This document shows, one piece after another, positions 24,511 through 34,980 of a stretch of DNA of 64,000 nt; the stretch's first letter is position 1; the number at the start of each line of letters is the position of its first letter. Made by a program: the position numbers and the translations under genes. The stretch is from Mangifera indica. Taxonomy: Eukaryota > Streptophyta > Magnoliopsida > Sapindales > Anacardiaceae. The stretch is from NCBI RefSeq assembly GCF_011075055.1, contig NC_058153.1, forward strand, positions 11,656,001-11,720,000, in the 5' to 3' direction. The notes under the pieces were generated by a model. The model worked only from the letters and a program-made list of their open reading frames with translations, was not told the origin of the DNA and did no database searches.

Positions 24511-26330
24511 GTCTAGTTTATAATTGGATGTAAAGAGGGGTTAACCCCTCAGCTTCGAATCTGTTTGCCTTCGTCCTTCTCGGCTATATACCTAAGAATC
24601 AGGGAAATAACCAGCCTCTTGGTGAGCAAGTTGCTGACAGATAACAGAAGAAAAATCCTACAATGTAAATAAGTTGTATAAAATTGAAACTCAAATTTGA
24701 AAAAAAAAAAAAACAAAGCCTGATCAATAAAAATTCATACAAAACCTTAAAATTTATAAAACCAGTCAAACTTGTAAAATAAAAAAGTAAATTTTTTTTC
24801 TTGGAATTAATTAAAAATCAGTTGAATAAATGATGAAAAACTATTATTTTAAATGTAATAAAATACTTAATTAATAATAGGAAGTCAAAATTTGTATGGA
24901 ATCTCAGCAATGATTTTCCCTCACAATTTCTCTTAGCAAATTAATAAAGCTATAATTTTCCTCTTAAAACAATTTCTCTTAACAAATTTAATCAGAATAT
25001 TATCTTTATAAATGAATGAAAATAAAAAAAATTGCATAAAAATATCTCAATGTACCATTTTAAAATTAATATAAGAAGAAATTATTTATATGGTGATGAT
25101 TATTACTAATGTCGCAATAAATTTTGAATTTTTTAATTATATGGTGACAATTAATATAATTGTCAACAAAAGTTACTAAATTTTAAATAAACTGTGTGAA
25201 AACAAATTGTATAACTTTTTGTGTAAAAATTGAGGTGTTAATTTGTGATTAGGTGATATAATTATTTATTTTTTCTTTCACTTTAAAATTATCTAATCAG
25301 ATGTCACTATATCAAGTTATACACAAAGGTTATATAATTTATTTGTATATTTAATAGTACTTTTAAATCTTTTACTTTCTATATTTTTTAGCTGCTCTTA
25401 ATTATATGTCACAAAAAAATAACCTTGCAATTATTTTTTTTGTATTGATTTTCTCGTTGATAATATATTTCAATTTTCATGTCTCATTAATTGGTTTACA
25501 CCTAATTAATCTTTTGCCAGAATTTTTCTTAATTTGAGTTAACATTAATTATGATTTTTGTTTAATTAAAAAGTATTCGAATAATTTAATGAATGAGTTT
25601 AAGTGATTAATAAAAATAAACATAATATAAAACACTTAAAAATATTGATTTGGGTAAACGATATCAGTGCCAATCAATTTACTGAACCTTTGAAAATATT
25701 CAATAACCTTTTATATTAGTCAGGTTTTTGTTTGAAACTTTAACAAAATAATTTTACTCATTGCAAATCATCATTTGAGAATGTTCAAAATCACTATTTA
25801 TAAATCCAAAAAATATGGTGTTTCAAGTATACATATAATCTTAGTGTAATTTAATTCAACATTTTATAATATGTGTGTAAATCCGGTAAATTAATGGATT
25901 TTTTTTTTTAATTCATGTAATGTTACATCTTAACCTACTGGTCTAAGTTTTTTGAGTCCATAGAGTAGTTAACAGATTAAAGGTGTTTCAACATTATCAA
26001 AGTATATTTAGATGATAACTGTTCAAACTTAGGCTTTTGAGAGGGAAAAAAAAAAAGGATTTTCACGAATAAAAATGACAACACGTTTTTTGAGATTTGA
26101 GAAGCATAAGCAGTAGCTGTGTTGGACGCCGACTCCAAGCTCAACAGTTACTGCTTCTTGACTTGTATTCGACTTCTAGCATAAGCTATCGGAAACTCAA
26201 CAATTTGACTCACCTTTAGCTGGAAGTGCTTTCCTGCTTACACTTAACTTCTGCAAGTGCATGCATGTAGACGTGAAATTCAATCTGTGCGCGCATTACC
26301 ACGTCATCAATATCTCTCAGCTTGTGGCTG
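24511..26330. other. Gene-free AT-rich spacer
   Basis: No gene is supported. The first 150 bases are NUP43 3' flank. Repeat B copy 2 lies at about 25245-25720. An imperfect inverted pair around GCAGTAGCTGTGTTG and CAACAGTTACTGCTTC lies near 26110-26160. From about 26210 the sequence is the conserved distal promoter of P5, with GTGCATGCATGTAGACGTG and CCACGTCATC. Confidence 0.5.
25245..25720. repeat. Dispersed repeat B, copy 2
   Basis: This copy is colinear with 2870-3310. The similarity may extend beyond it, since 25800-25900 resembles 2180-2270 (both include ATATGGTGTTT and CTTAGTGTAATTTAA-like motifs). Confidence 0.5.
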
Positions 26331-26570
26331 AGAGACACTGATCCAGATATGGTTTCTCGCCTTGGTCAATGGCAAATTTTTGTCCCGCCAACATTATTCC
26401 ACTCCCGCTCATTGTAACATTATTCCACCCAGTATCTAACTTAAAAACGCTTTTCATATTTTGTCCCACCAACATTATTCCACTCCCACTCATTATAACA
26501 TTATTCCGCCCAGTATCGAGCTTAAAAACGCTTTTCAATCAGTCAAGGGCCCCTTTGTCTCTCTTATAAA
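26240..26570 (+). promoter_or_regulatory. P5 promoter with 81-bp tandem duplication
   Basis: Conserved upstream motifs are CATGCATG (an RY-like element, about 26263), CCACGTCATC (about 26300), GAGAGACACTGA (about 26330) and GGTCAATGGC (a reverse W-box core, about 26364). The segment starting TGTCCCGCCAACATTATTCC at 26381 is repeated at 26462 as TGTCCCACCAACATTATTCC, a period of 81 bp. CAGTCAAGG (TTGAC core in reverse) precedes TATAAA at 26565-26570, which is 73-78 bases upstream of the ATG. Transcription factor binding is inferred from motif matches only. Confidence 0.55.
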
Positions 26571-26642
26571 TTCATTGCACCCTCTTTTGCCTTGCTTAAT
26601 ATCAAGAAGAAAACATTTTTTCAGTTTTGTTTATAAGCAACA

Positions 26643-26867
26643 ATGGCTATTGCAAGATTTGGTATGTTTCTAGCATCCATGTTGCTCCTTTCCTTTGTGT
26701 TTATGTCTTCCTCTCCTCCAATTAATTCAAACACATTCTTCCTTTCATTTGAGTTTATGGCCGAAGAAGAATTTCCTCTCATAATCACTCCACACATAGA
26801 TATTGTCATCAACTTCACCATGCCCAATTTAGATAGAGTACAATTGAAAATTCGAATGATGTATTAA
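26643..26867 (+). CDS. Small secreted-peptide-like protein P5
   Basis: This intact 74-aa single-exon ORF starts in AAGCAACAATGGC, a near-ideal plant start context. Residues 1-23 are hydrophobic (RLGMF-type start, then LASMLLLSFVFMS) with a likely signal-peptide cleavage around the SSPPINS stretch. The remaining 45 or so residues are not membrane-like: NTFFLSFEF, AEEEFPLIITPHIDIV, FTMPNLDRV, and a basic end QLKIRMMY. There are no cysteines in the mature part, so it is not a defensin, RALF or other cysteine-rich peptide. It differs from P6 at eight residues but at only about two synonymous codons. I do not recognise the family. A secreted signal or defence peptide is one possibility, a decaying ORF another. 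Confidence 0.6.
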   Translation: MAIARFGMFLASMLLLSFVFMSSSPPINSNTFFLSFEFMAEEEFPLIITPHIDIVINFTMPNLDRVQLKIRMMY

Positions 26868-27366
26868 GCCTACATTTATGTCAGTCTTTATGAAATCCCA
26901 TCATTTTCATGAAGACATACGGTGCAATGCAACTATAGTCTTTCTATGTAATAATTACTTATACTATGTTGAATTTATTGTTATGTAATTTATGTTTATT
27001 TTGTCTTCTTATTATTGTAATTATTCTTACTGTGTTATATTGTTATGTAATATGTGTTTGTCTTATTTTCTTGTTATTGTAATCCTTTTTACTATATCAT
27101 ATTATTATGTATAATATGTGTTTTTCTTGTCTTATTATTATTGTAAACCAATCTTTCTTTTTTTCGAGGGAGAGTATCTATAAAATGATATTTTATACTT
27201 TTATTTTTAATATTTTAGGTTAATATAAGTTATTTAAGTTTGAATCGAACAAATTAAATATGAATTAATTTAAATATTTAAGTTTGAATTGATTCAATCA
27301 AATTTAAAATTAAATTATATTTGAATTTCAACTAAACAATCTTAATCTATCTCTTTTACATTCTTG
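26868..27366. repeat. P5 3' flank, NUP43 copy deleted
   Basis: The standard AT-rich peptide 3' flank runs to CTCTTTTACATTCTTGAAAC near 27369. There the other units continue into NUP43. Here it joins directly to upstream sequence of the next unit (AAACACATATACTTCC), so one NUP43 copy has been removed at this junction. Confidence 0.6.
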
Positions 27367-27369
27367 AAA

Positions 27370-27799
27370 CAAATTTAAAAGGAAAAACACATATACTTCC
27401 AAAAACATGGGAAAATCAGCATGGAGAGAAAATGGGTATCAGAGAATATATACAATAATAATATTAATTAAAAGGAGTAGTACAAGATTGAAATATAATA
27501 CAATTTCCATAAGAAGCTTGTTTCCGGGGGCCCTCTGCTCATCACTCCTGGAAAATTTCAACAAAAACGAGACCCACTTCTCACTTTATGCTTTTCTTTT
27601 TTTTTTTCAAAAAGAAAACCCACCTCAGCCGGACTTTTTTTTGGGACAGAGCCAATCACATTAATCACGTCGTCTTAGTAACCAATTTTAAAACTAGGTA
27701 AGAGAGGATTGGAACCTATTATCATGTTAGTTTAATAGTGTGATTTATTATTAAGATATTATTTATTTTAAATATATTATATTTTTTTAAGTTTTATAA
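27370..27799. repeat. Upstream block of peptide unit P6
   Basis: This stretch is colinear with 13920-14300 (GGAAAATCAGCATGGAGAG, then GGAGTAGTACAAGATTG, then GCTTGTTTCCGG). It has no conserved reading frame. It is interrupted at 27808 by a Mutator-type element. Confidence 0.5.
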
Positions 27800-27808
27800 T
27801 TTAAAAAA

Positions 27809-28729
27809 GGCCAAACGACTATTTCCCACCCAAGGTATGCTGTAATGACAAGTTTCCCCCCTTTAACTATGGAAATACCAAACACCCACCCATGACCAGT
27901 TAAATTTAACAGAACCCTAACGCCTGAGAATTTTATCTCCTTTTGCCCCCCTAAAGTTTGAAAACAAAAATTTTCCCCCAGCCTAAGTTTAAGAAAATGG
28001 CAGTTTCACCCCAGGGTTTGGTTTTGAAATCTCCGGCGACCTCTCCGGCTCCGTTGCCGACGGCTTCTCCCTCCCGAAGAATCCTCTCCTTCCGGTGATC
28101 GGTTTCCTCCCATTTGGAGGCCCGATCGTCGCCGGAAAAGCGGTGGGAGACGAAGAACTTCGTCGGGGAAGACGAAGTTCTTCGTCTTCCTAGACGAAGA
28201 CGAAGCCGTCGTCTTCGTTTGGGAAGACGATCGGCTTCCCAGGGAAGACAACCGTCTTCTTCTGGGAAGACGATCGTCTTCCCAAACGAAGACGACGGCT
28301 TCGTCTTCGTCTGGGAAGACGAAGAACTTCGTCTTCCCCGACGAAGTTCTTCGTCTCCCACCGCTTTTCCGGCGACGATCGGGCCTCCAAATGGGAGGAA
28401 ACCGATCACCGGAAGGAGAGGATTCTTCGGGAGGGAGAAGCCGTCGGCAACGGAGCCGGAGAGGTCGCCGGAGATTTCAAAACCAAACCCTGGGGTGAAA
28501 CTGCCATTTTCTTAAACTTAGGCTGGGGGAAAATTTTTGTTTTCAAACTTTAGGGGGGCAAAAGGAAATTATATTTTAGTTTATTTTTTAATATTATAGA
28601 GAAAATGACAATTTTACCCTTAACCCCGTTACTTTTAACTGGCCATGGGTAGGTGTTTGGTATTTCCATAGTTAAAGGGGGGAAACTTGTCATTACAGCA
28701 TACCTTGGGTGGGAAATAGTCGTTTGGCC
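27809..28729. mobile_element. Palindromic Mutator-type foldback MITE
   Basis: An exact 9-bp duplication, TTTAAAAAA, lies at 27800-27808 and 28730-28738. The ends are GGCCAAACGACTATTTCCCA and its inverse. The inverted arms cover almost the whole element and look nearly identical. The main difference is a segment of about 50 bp around 28570-28630 not matched in the left arm. The centre (about 28150-28380) is itself built from inverted GAAGACGAAG-type repeats. Because the element is a palindrome, the same ORF start (MEARSSPEKRWETK) appears on both strands; I do not regard either as a gene. Confidence 0.9.
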
Positions 28730-28739
28730 TTTAAAAAAA

Positions 28740-29200
28740 TCTTAACTGTATAAAGAATTTATAGTTTTATTTTAATATTTTTAAAAATATAAAATATATA
28801 TATATCTAATAAATCTTTTATATTTTATTGATATAAAATTATCTAATAAATTGATATATAATATTAATTATTAAAAGATTATTATTGAGGTGAATAATAT
28901 TATTAAAAAATTTTAAAAAATATTTATAAGATAGATAATATCACTAAATAAATAAACAAATTAATACCGAATCTAATTGAAATTTAATTTGGAGAAACCG
29001 AACCAATCCCAATTTGACTCACCTCTTGCTGGAAGTGCTTTCCTACTTACACTTCTGCAAGTGCATGCATGTAGACCTGAAATTCAATCTGTGTGCGCAT
29101 TACCACGTCATCAATATCTCACAGGTTGCGACCACACAGGCTGAGAGACACTGATGACCAGAGAAAGTGTCTCCCCTTGGTCAATCACAAATTTTTGTTT
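28740..29200. repeat. P6 distal promoter
   Basis: This stretch is colinear with 14300-14800 and 26180-26370. It keeps GTGCATGCATGTAGACCTG, CCACGTCATCAATATC, GAGAGACACTGATGACC and GGTCAATCAC in the same order. Confidence 0.55.
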
Positions 29201-29442
29201 CTCTTATAAATTCATTATTTTTCCAGCCAAGATCTAGTTTAAAAACGTTTTTAAATCAGTCAAGGGCCACTTTGTCTCTCTTATAAATTCATTATTTTTC
29301 CAGCCAAGATCTAGTTTAAAAACGTTTTTAAATCAGTCAAGGGCCCCTTTGTCTCTCTTATAAATTCATTATTATTCCACCCAGTATCTAGTTTAAAAAC
29401 GTTTTTCAATCAGTCAAAGGACTCCTTTGTCTCTCTTATAAA
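29201..29442 (+). promoter_or_regulatory. P6 promoter: 77-bp tandem repeat with four TATA boxes
   Basis: CTCTTATAAATT begins at 29201, 29278, 29355 and 29433 (spacings 77, 77 and 78). Between the TATA boxes each unit carries CCARGATCTAGTTTAAAAACG or a close relative and CAGTCAAGG or CAGTCAAAGG (W-box core TTGAC in reverse). The last TATAAA (29437-29442) is 79 bases before the ATG, matching P5. The first two units are nearly identical, which indicates a recent expansion. Confidence 0.75.
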
Positions 29443-29515
29443 TTGCTGTGCACCCACCTTTGCTTTGCTTAAGATCAAGAAGAAAACATTTTCTCAGTTT
29501 TGTTTATAAGCAACA

Positions 29516-29740
29516 ATGGCTATTGCAAGACTTGGTATGTTTCTAGCATCCACGTTGCTCCTTTCCTTTGTGTTTATTTCTTTCTCTCCTCCAATTAATT
29601 CATACTCGTTCTTCCTTTCATTTGAGTTTATGGCCGAAGAAGAATTTCCTCTCATAATTACTCCACACATAGATATTGCCATCAACTTCACCATGCCCAA
29701 TTTAGGCCGAGTACAATTGAAGATTCGAATGATGTATTGA
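29516..29740 (+). CDS. Small secreted-peptide-like protein P6
   Basis: This intact 74-aa single-exon ORF is the closest relative of P5. It has a signal-peptide-like N-terminus (ARLGMFLASTLLLSFVFISF), then SPPINSYSFFLSFEF, AEEEFPLIITPHIDIAINF, PNLGRVQLKIRMMY and TGA. The start context AAGCAACAATGGC and the TATA box at -79 are conserved. It lies 675 bases upstream of the intact NUP43 gene on the same strand. That pairing recurs throughout the window, and nothing suggests a functional link beyond co-duplication. The family is unknown, and extracellular export is inferred from the N-terminus only. Confidence 0.6.
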   Translation: MAIARLGMFLASTLLLSFVFISFSPPINSYSFFLSFEFMAEEEFPLIITPHIDIAINFTMPNLGRVQLKIRMMY

Positions 29741-30414
29741 GTCTACATTCATGTCAGTCTTTATGGAATCCGATCATTCTCATGAAGACACACAGTGCAA
29801 TACAGTCATAGTCATCCTATGTAAATATTACTTATACTATGTTATAGTTATTGTTATATAATATGTGTTTATTTTATCTTCCTATTGTTGTAATTTTTCC
29901 TACTGTATTATATTGTTATGTAATATTTGTTTGTCTTATCTTCTTGTTGTTGTAATCCTCTTTATTATGTCATATTGTTATGTATAATATATGTTTTCTT
30001 TATCTTACTATTGTTGTATCCCAATCTTCTCTTTTTTCAAAAGAGAGAATCTATAAAATGATATTTTTTATTTTTATTTCTAATATTTTATATTGATATA
30101 AGTTATTTAAGTTTGAATTGATTCAATCGAATCTAAAATTAGATTATATTCGAATTTTAATTACACAATCTTAATCTATCTCTTTTACATTCTTGAAGTA
30201 ACTCTTTTCAATTTTTCAGTCAGTTTTGTTTAGGCACAACCCAAGCCGGCTCGGGCTCATATGTGGTGTTTTAGGGCATGAAAATCTGGACCTTGCACAC
30301 TCTGTGCATTGGCTTTTATCTACCCGACCCGACCCGATTGATTTGTATTCAAAAGTACATTTTCAGTCCTTTTACTCACACTATGCTCCGCAAAACCCTT
30401 CAAAAACATCAGCA
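29741..30414. repeat. P6 3' flank with 60-bp AT-rich units, and NUP43 leader
   Basis: Three related units begin TATTGTTATATAATATGTG (about 29846), TATTGTTATGTAATATTTG (about 29909) and TATTGTTATGTATAATATATG (about 29970), each followed by a TTGTTGTAAT-like phrase. The same triple unit follows P1, P2, P4, P5 and P7. If transcribed it would be the peptide-gene 3' untranslated region. The last 200 bases form the NUP43 leader. Confidence 0.6.
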
Positions 30415-32901
30415 ATGGCGATAACGGGGCTAGCTGCAACAACCACATCTTCGCAAATCCATAAACTCCCCCAAGCCGCTTATATTGACGCCGTGAAGTG
30501 GCTCCCTCCGCTCTCGCCTCTCTCGAAACTCTTTGCAGTTGCCCTCTTTGACACCGACGCTTCCACCCCGTCCCTCCAAACCTTCTCCTTTTCCGACCCA
30601 TCTTCTCCCACTCTTTCCCCTCCCCACTCCGTCTGGACCCCACCTTCTCGAATCTCCTCTCTCGCCTCCTCCGGCCAGTCCCCGTTCCTCGTGGCGGCAA
30701 CTCTCTCCGGATCCCTCCACTTGCTCTCTGCAGGCCCCTCTGGGCTCGAGTTGCTGCACGCGGCGGACGATAAGGGGTTTCACGAGGGACCCATTTTAGG
30801 AATTGATGTGGCGGAGAGTGCTGGGGTCGTGAGCGTGGGGGAAGACGGGAGGGTCAATTTGGTTAATTTCGGTCGTGGCGGTGAGAGTTTTAGGAGGGTC
30901 TTTGATGGGGAGGGTTTGGTGGGGTTTAACGCCGTTAAATGGGCGTCTCCGAGTGAGTTTGTGACTGGTGGGTATGGATTTGGACTTCAATGGTGGGATC
31001 TGAGAAGCCCTGGCGGTCCGGTTTCGCAGTTTAAAGGGAACTGGTGAGCTTTGATATTTGTTATTTGAATAGTTCTATTTTTTGTGATCAATTGCTATAA
31101 TAAAGATTACTTTTTATATATTATAAGTTTTTTGTTAAATTTAGTGTAATTGAATGGTAATGGAATTGTCCAATGAGGGCTTCTTCTTTTCTTTTTAATT
31201 AACATTTGCTTATTAAAGCTGATAATTTTTGCTAGCTGGGTAGCCTTTAAATCTTTTGAAGTATTTTTGGCATAATTTATATGTTTTTGAGTGCATAAAC
31301 TCAGTGGGAAGAAAATGGTTAAATGAACCTTTGCTTGTTGGTTTTTGTTTGCTACTTACATAAGCTTCGATGCTTTTCATTGATTGCTGTGGATCATGGG
31401 CTTTTCATGGTGATTTTTGCTCAGGTCTCAAGGAAAATCTTCTGGGATGGTTCATTCAATTGATATTCATCCATCAAGAAAACACACTCTTCTGGTAAGA
31501 ACTTTTGCCTCATTGTGTTGTAAAACTTTCAGAGTTTGTGTATGAAATTGGACGTTGTAGTTCTAGTCATCTGTTGCCTCTTCCCTTTCTCTTATTTTAT
31601 ACATGTGAAATCTCTGCTGTTTCCTGCACTTTTGTCATTAGAATGTTTCCGCTAGTACCCCTTTTGTTGCTCTTCTTAGACGCATAAATATGCTGCAAGG
31701 ATTGCATTAAAGTCTAAAATAAATAATGTGACGTGACCTAGGGACATTCATACAATGCTTCTGATGATAATATTGTAATTTATGTGTACTTACTAAAGTC
31801 CTGTATGATTTAGATGTTATTGAATTACTAAAATATACTAAAGTCTTGTATGCTTGTACTACTAGCAGCTTAGCTCCATTATGGTTTTATTATATCAACT
31901 ATGGAGAGTTGTTGCTTTCCTTTGATTTTATTTTGGATCATACAATGAGATGGACCATTTTAAATAGATGTTTTCCCTTTAGTGTCTGCAAGCGAAGAGA
32001 CATTCTATAGTGAAAAACCAAGGAATTATATTGTAGCATTAGTTATTATTTTTTTCGAATCTAATAGTTATATCTTCATTCAAACTCTGGTTTTATAGTT
32101 CAAAAACAATACTGATGTGAAGCCTTAATAGGTTGCCTTTTACAGCCCATTTAATGTGTTAAATGGGGACGTCCAATTGATTTACTTGATGATTCTTAAA
32201 GCCAGAATCAGCTTTCTTAATGTAACCTGGTATGACAGGTATCTCTTGTTTGCTTGAATCTTAAAGCCAGTTTATTAATTCTCTAGTATTTGTAGGCGGG
32301 AGGTTCATCAGGTACAATATTTGCCTGGGATCTACGGTGGCAGCAACAACCACTCATTCTCTCTGGTGTTGGGACTGGAGATGCTGCTGTCCCTTCAATA
32401 TCTGAAAGTGAGGTTTGGGAGGTTCAGTATGATTGCTATACAAAATCCTCAAACATTTCATCTGCTCGAGTATTACCTGCCATGTTCTGCTCAGAGGATG
32501 GTATCCTTGCTGTTGTTGAACAAGGTATGGTGTTCTTGATCCAGCCATTGCCTGCTATCTCTGTCATTTCTGGCAACAACATGCCCACTTAGACGAGTGA
32601 AAATCTTTGGTGTCCCATTATCAGATTGGATAACTATTTCTATAATAAATTTTGACTGATCATATATAAATGCATAACTGTATAGGTGAAGAACCCACTG
32701 AGCTTATGGCCGAACCTTGTGCAATTAACAGTTTTGACATTGACAAGCAGAACCCCTCTGTAAGACTTTACAAATGTTTTCTTTTATCTATTTGCATTTG
32801 GGAAGTCTATATAAAAGCCTTTACTAAACACACAAACTTGCATGCAGGATGTTATTTGTAGTTTGGAGTGGGAATCTCTGGCAATCGTGATAAGACCATG
32901 A
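30415..32901 (+). CDS. NUP43: Nucleoporin NUP43, intact five-exon copy
   Basis: This WD40-repeat protein is a subunit of the Nup107-160 (Y-shaped) scaffold of the nuclear pore. Exons are 30415-31043, 31425-31494, 32296-32524, 32686-32759 and 32848-32901, all with GT-AG borders. They join to 1056 bases encoding 351 aa, close to the usual size of plant Nup43. WD-type signatures include GGYGFGLQWWDLR at the end of exon 1, MVHSIDIHPSRKHTLL in exon 2 and GGSSGTIFAWDLRW in exon 3. The C-terminus is DVICSLEWESLAIV. The ATG at 30415 (TCAGCAATGGC) was chosen because it aligns in all copies. The frame is also open to an ATG at 30226, but that leader is not conserved in frame. It is the only copy in the window without a disabling change. 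Confidence 0.93.
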
Positions 32902-34520
32902 TGTTTATTTTATAATTGGATGTAAAGTGGGGTTAACCCCTCAGCTTTGAATCTGTTTGCATTCTTCTTTCTCGGCAATTTACCTAAGAATCAGAGAAAT
33001 ACCCGGTCTCTTGGTGTAATGTGACTCCATTTTGGCCTTGGACGATGAATGGAGCAAGTTCCTGCAGATAACAACTATGATGTGAAATGCAAAGTTGGAG
33101 AAGCAGTGACATTGATAATTTTGCTTCCTGTTTATTCATGAATGCAGTTTATATGTTGATTGAATTGCAGAAAAGCTGTCGCTGTGGGTAATTTGATTAT
33201 ATATTTTAACAGCAAATACAGTTTTAACCATTTGATCATGCTTAATGAATGAGAAACTGGAACAAAAGTTCGGAAAGATGAAAATCATGTAATTGAGTTC
33301 TGTAGTTTCAAGATTTGTTACCATTCAGGAAGCTAAGTTTTAAAAGCTAGGCTGGACTAGCTGGTTGAACCAGTTGGAGCAAGGCCTGGGGTTAGTCCGG
33401 TGTCTGTTAATGTTTACGCTTATATTAGTCATTGAATTAGACTGACCGTGATTGATTGGGCGGATCACGTTGGGTGGTGAGACGTGAGCTGTCTATTTAT
33501 AAGACGACAAATCTGTCAGCAGCCTACTTCTTTTTCTGTTGGAGTAATTAATAATATATTTAAAATTTTAATTATATTGTTAATGTCATATTGACATCAC
33601 AAGTTCAATCGACTGGATAATTCAAGACTCAAATTTGCCCTTTTAACCCGAACAGCATCTGGGTTCGAGTTTTCCATCAAGAAGTTCCTTAATGGATGTT
33701 GTCAAATTAGGTTTCGCAGCTGCACCTAAAAAGCCGGGAGTACTACATTAAACTTTAACTTTTTATTCACTTCTACAATCTTAAGAATTTTAACATAAAA
33801 TCATCATGAATACTTGAGTCACTGAAAAATACAATGAAAGAAGAGAAAAGATATTAGAATCAATAGGAAAATTATTATATATTTTTAAAAAATTGAAAAA
33901 AAATATTTTGGAACAATTCTTCAAATATTATTTTGAAATTAAAAAAATCATAAAATTGTTCATAATTGGCAATCAAAGGTAGTTTTGAGTTGAGTTTACT
34001 CACGCTTGATTTAGTATTTGACTCAAAGAAATCCAAATTTAAATTAGATTGTATTAATTGTCAAGTTAACTCGAATAAATCAAATTATCGATAAATCTAT
34101 CTTTTCTGACAATTTTTTTTATCAATAATGGCAATAGATTCATCTTTTTGGCTTCTTCTTAGATAATTACTCATAATCATCATCTTTGATGACACTTATT
34201 TAAAAGACATCAATTGGTCGGCCTGACTCAAAGCCTGGGAAAATAGCTCGGTTTAGTATTATAATGTGTTGAGCCCCACCTGTTAGCCTTCTGGATAGAC
34301 CGTGGCCCTAGACACAAGGCTTATGGTCAGATTGACCCAATTTGATACTATTTACATAATATTAAAAAAATTAATTAATTAATTAATAATTATAATATTA
34401 AAAATTAATTTTTTATTAAAATTAAAGAGCCAGCTCAGCTCAACCCATATATATTGGGTTTGGGCAATGGGCCTTATACATCTCACATGCTGCCCCAATC
34501 TGAAGGTTTGATACTGTAGT
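32902..34520. repeat. NUP43 3' flank, shared with 9761-11340
   Basis: There is no gene here. Colinearity with the flank of copy A runs about 1.6 kb, to near the GGTTTGATACTG phrase at 34504. This defines the right edge of the larger duplication unit. Beyond it the sequence is unique up to RPL35. Confidence 0.65.
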
Positions 34521-34980
34521 AGCTAGCCCATGGTTTAATAGACCACATTGAAGCCAGTCCAATATCTATCTAACGAGCCTTATCCAACCCAGTCTATAAA
34601 CACCTCTACACTTATTCATCTTAATCGATGGAGCTCAAACAACTCATCAAGTTGGACATTATGGGTTCAGGCAAGGTATAAGCTTTCCCTTGTACGAGCT
34701 TGACACGATTTGAATTCTCTCCCTTAATCGACAAGAGTTGTTTCAATTTGGTAACTCTAAAATAAACCCTGAGGTTTTGTCTATCTAAAATTACTCCCAT
34801 ATGTTTCTAGAAATACACAAATCACCACCCCTGGCGGAGCATCATGGTTGATGAGCAAGCGATGTCCTCAGCCGTTAAAAAAAAAAAGAAATATAACGGT
34901 CCACATTTCGCTTCCTCTTTATCCACACATCGCCGTTTTCTTCACTTCAACTCTTGTAACCAGAAGACCCAAATCCAAAA

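Noticed and set aside
28114..28515. Basic/acidic ORFs at 27951-28515 on both strands
   Set aside because: They lie inside a palindromic Mutator MITE. The same protein start appears on both strands because the DNA is an inverted repeat.
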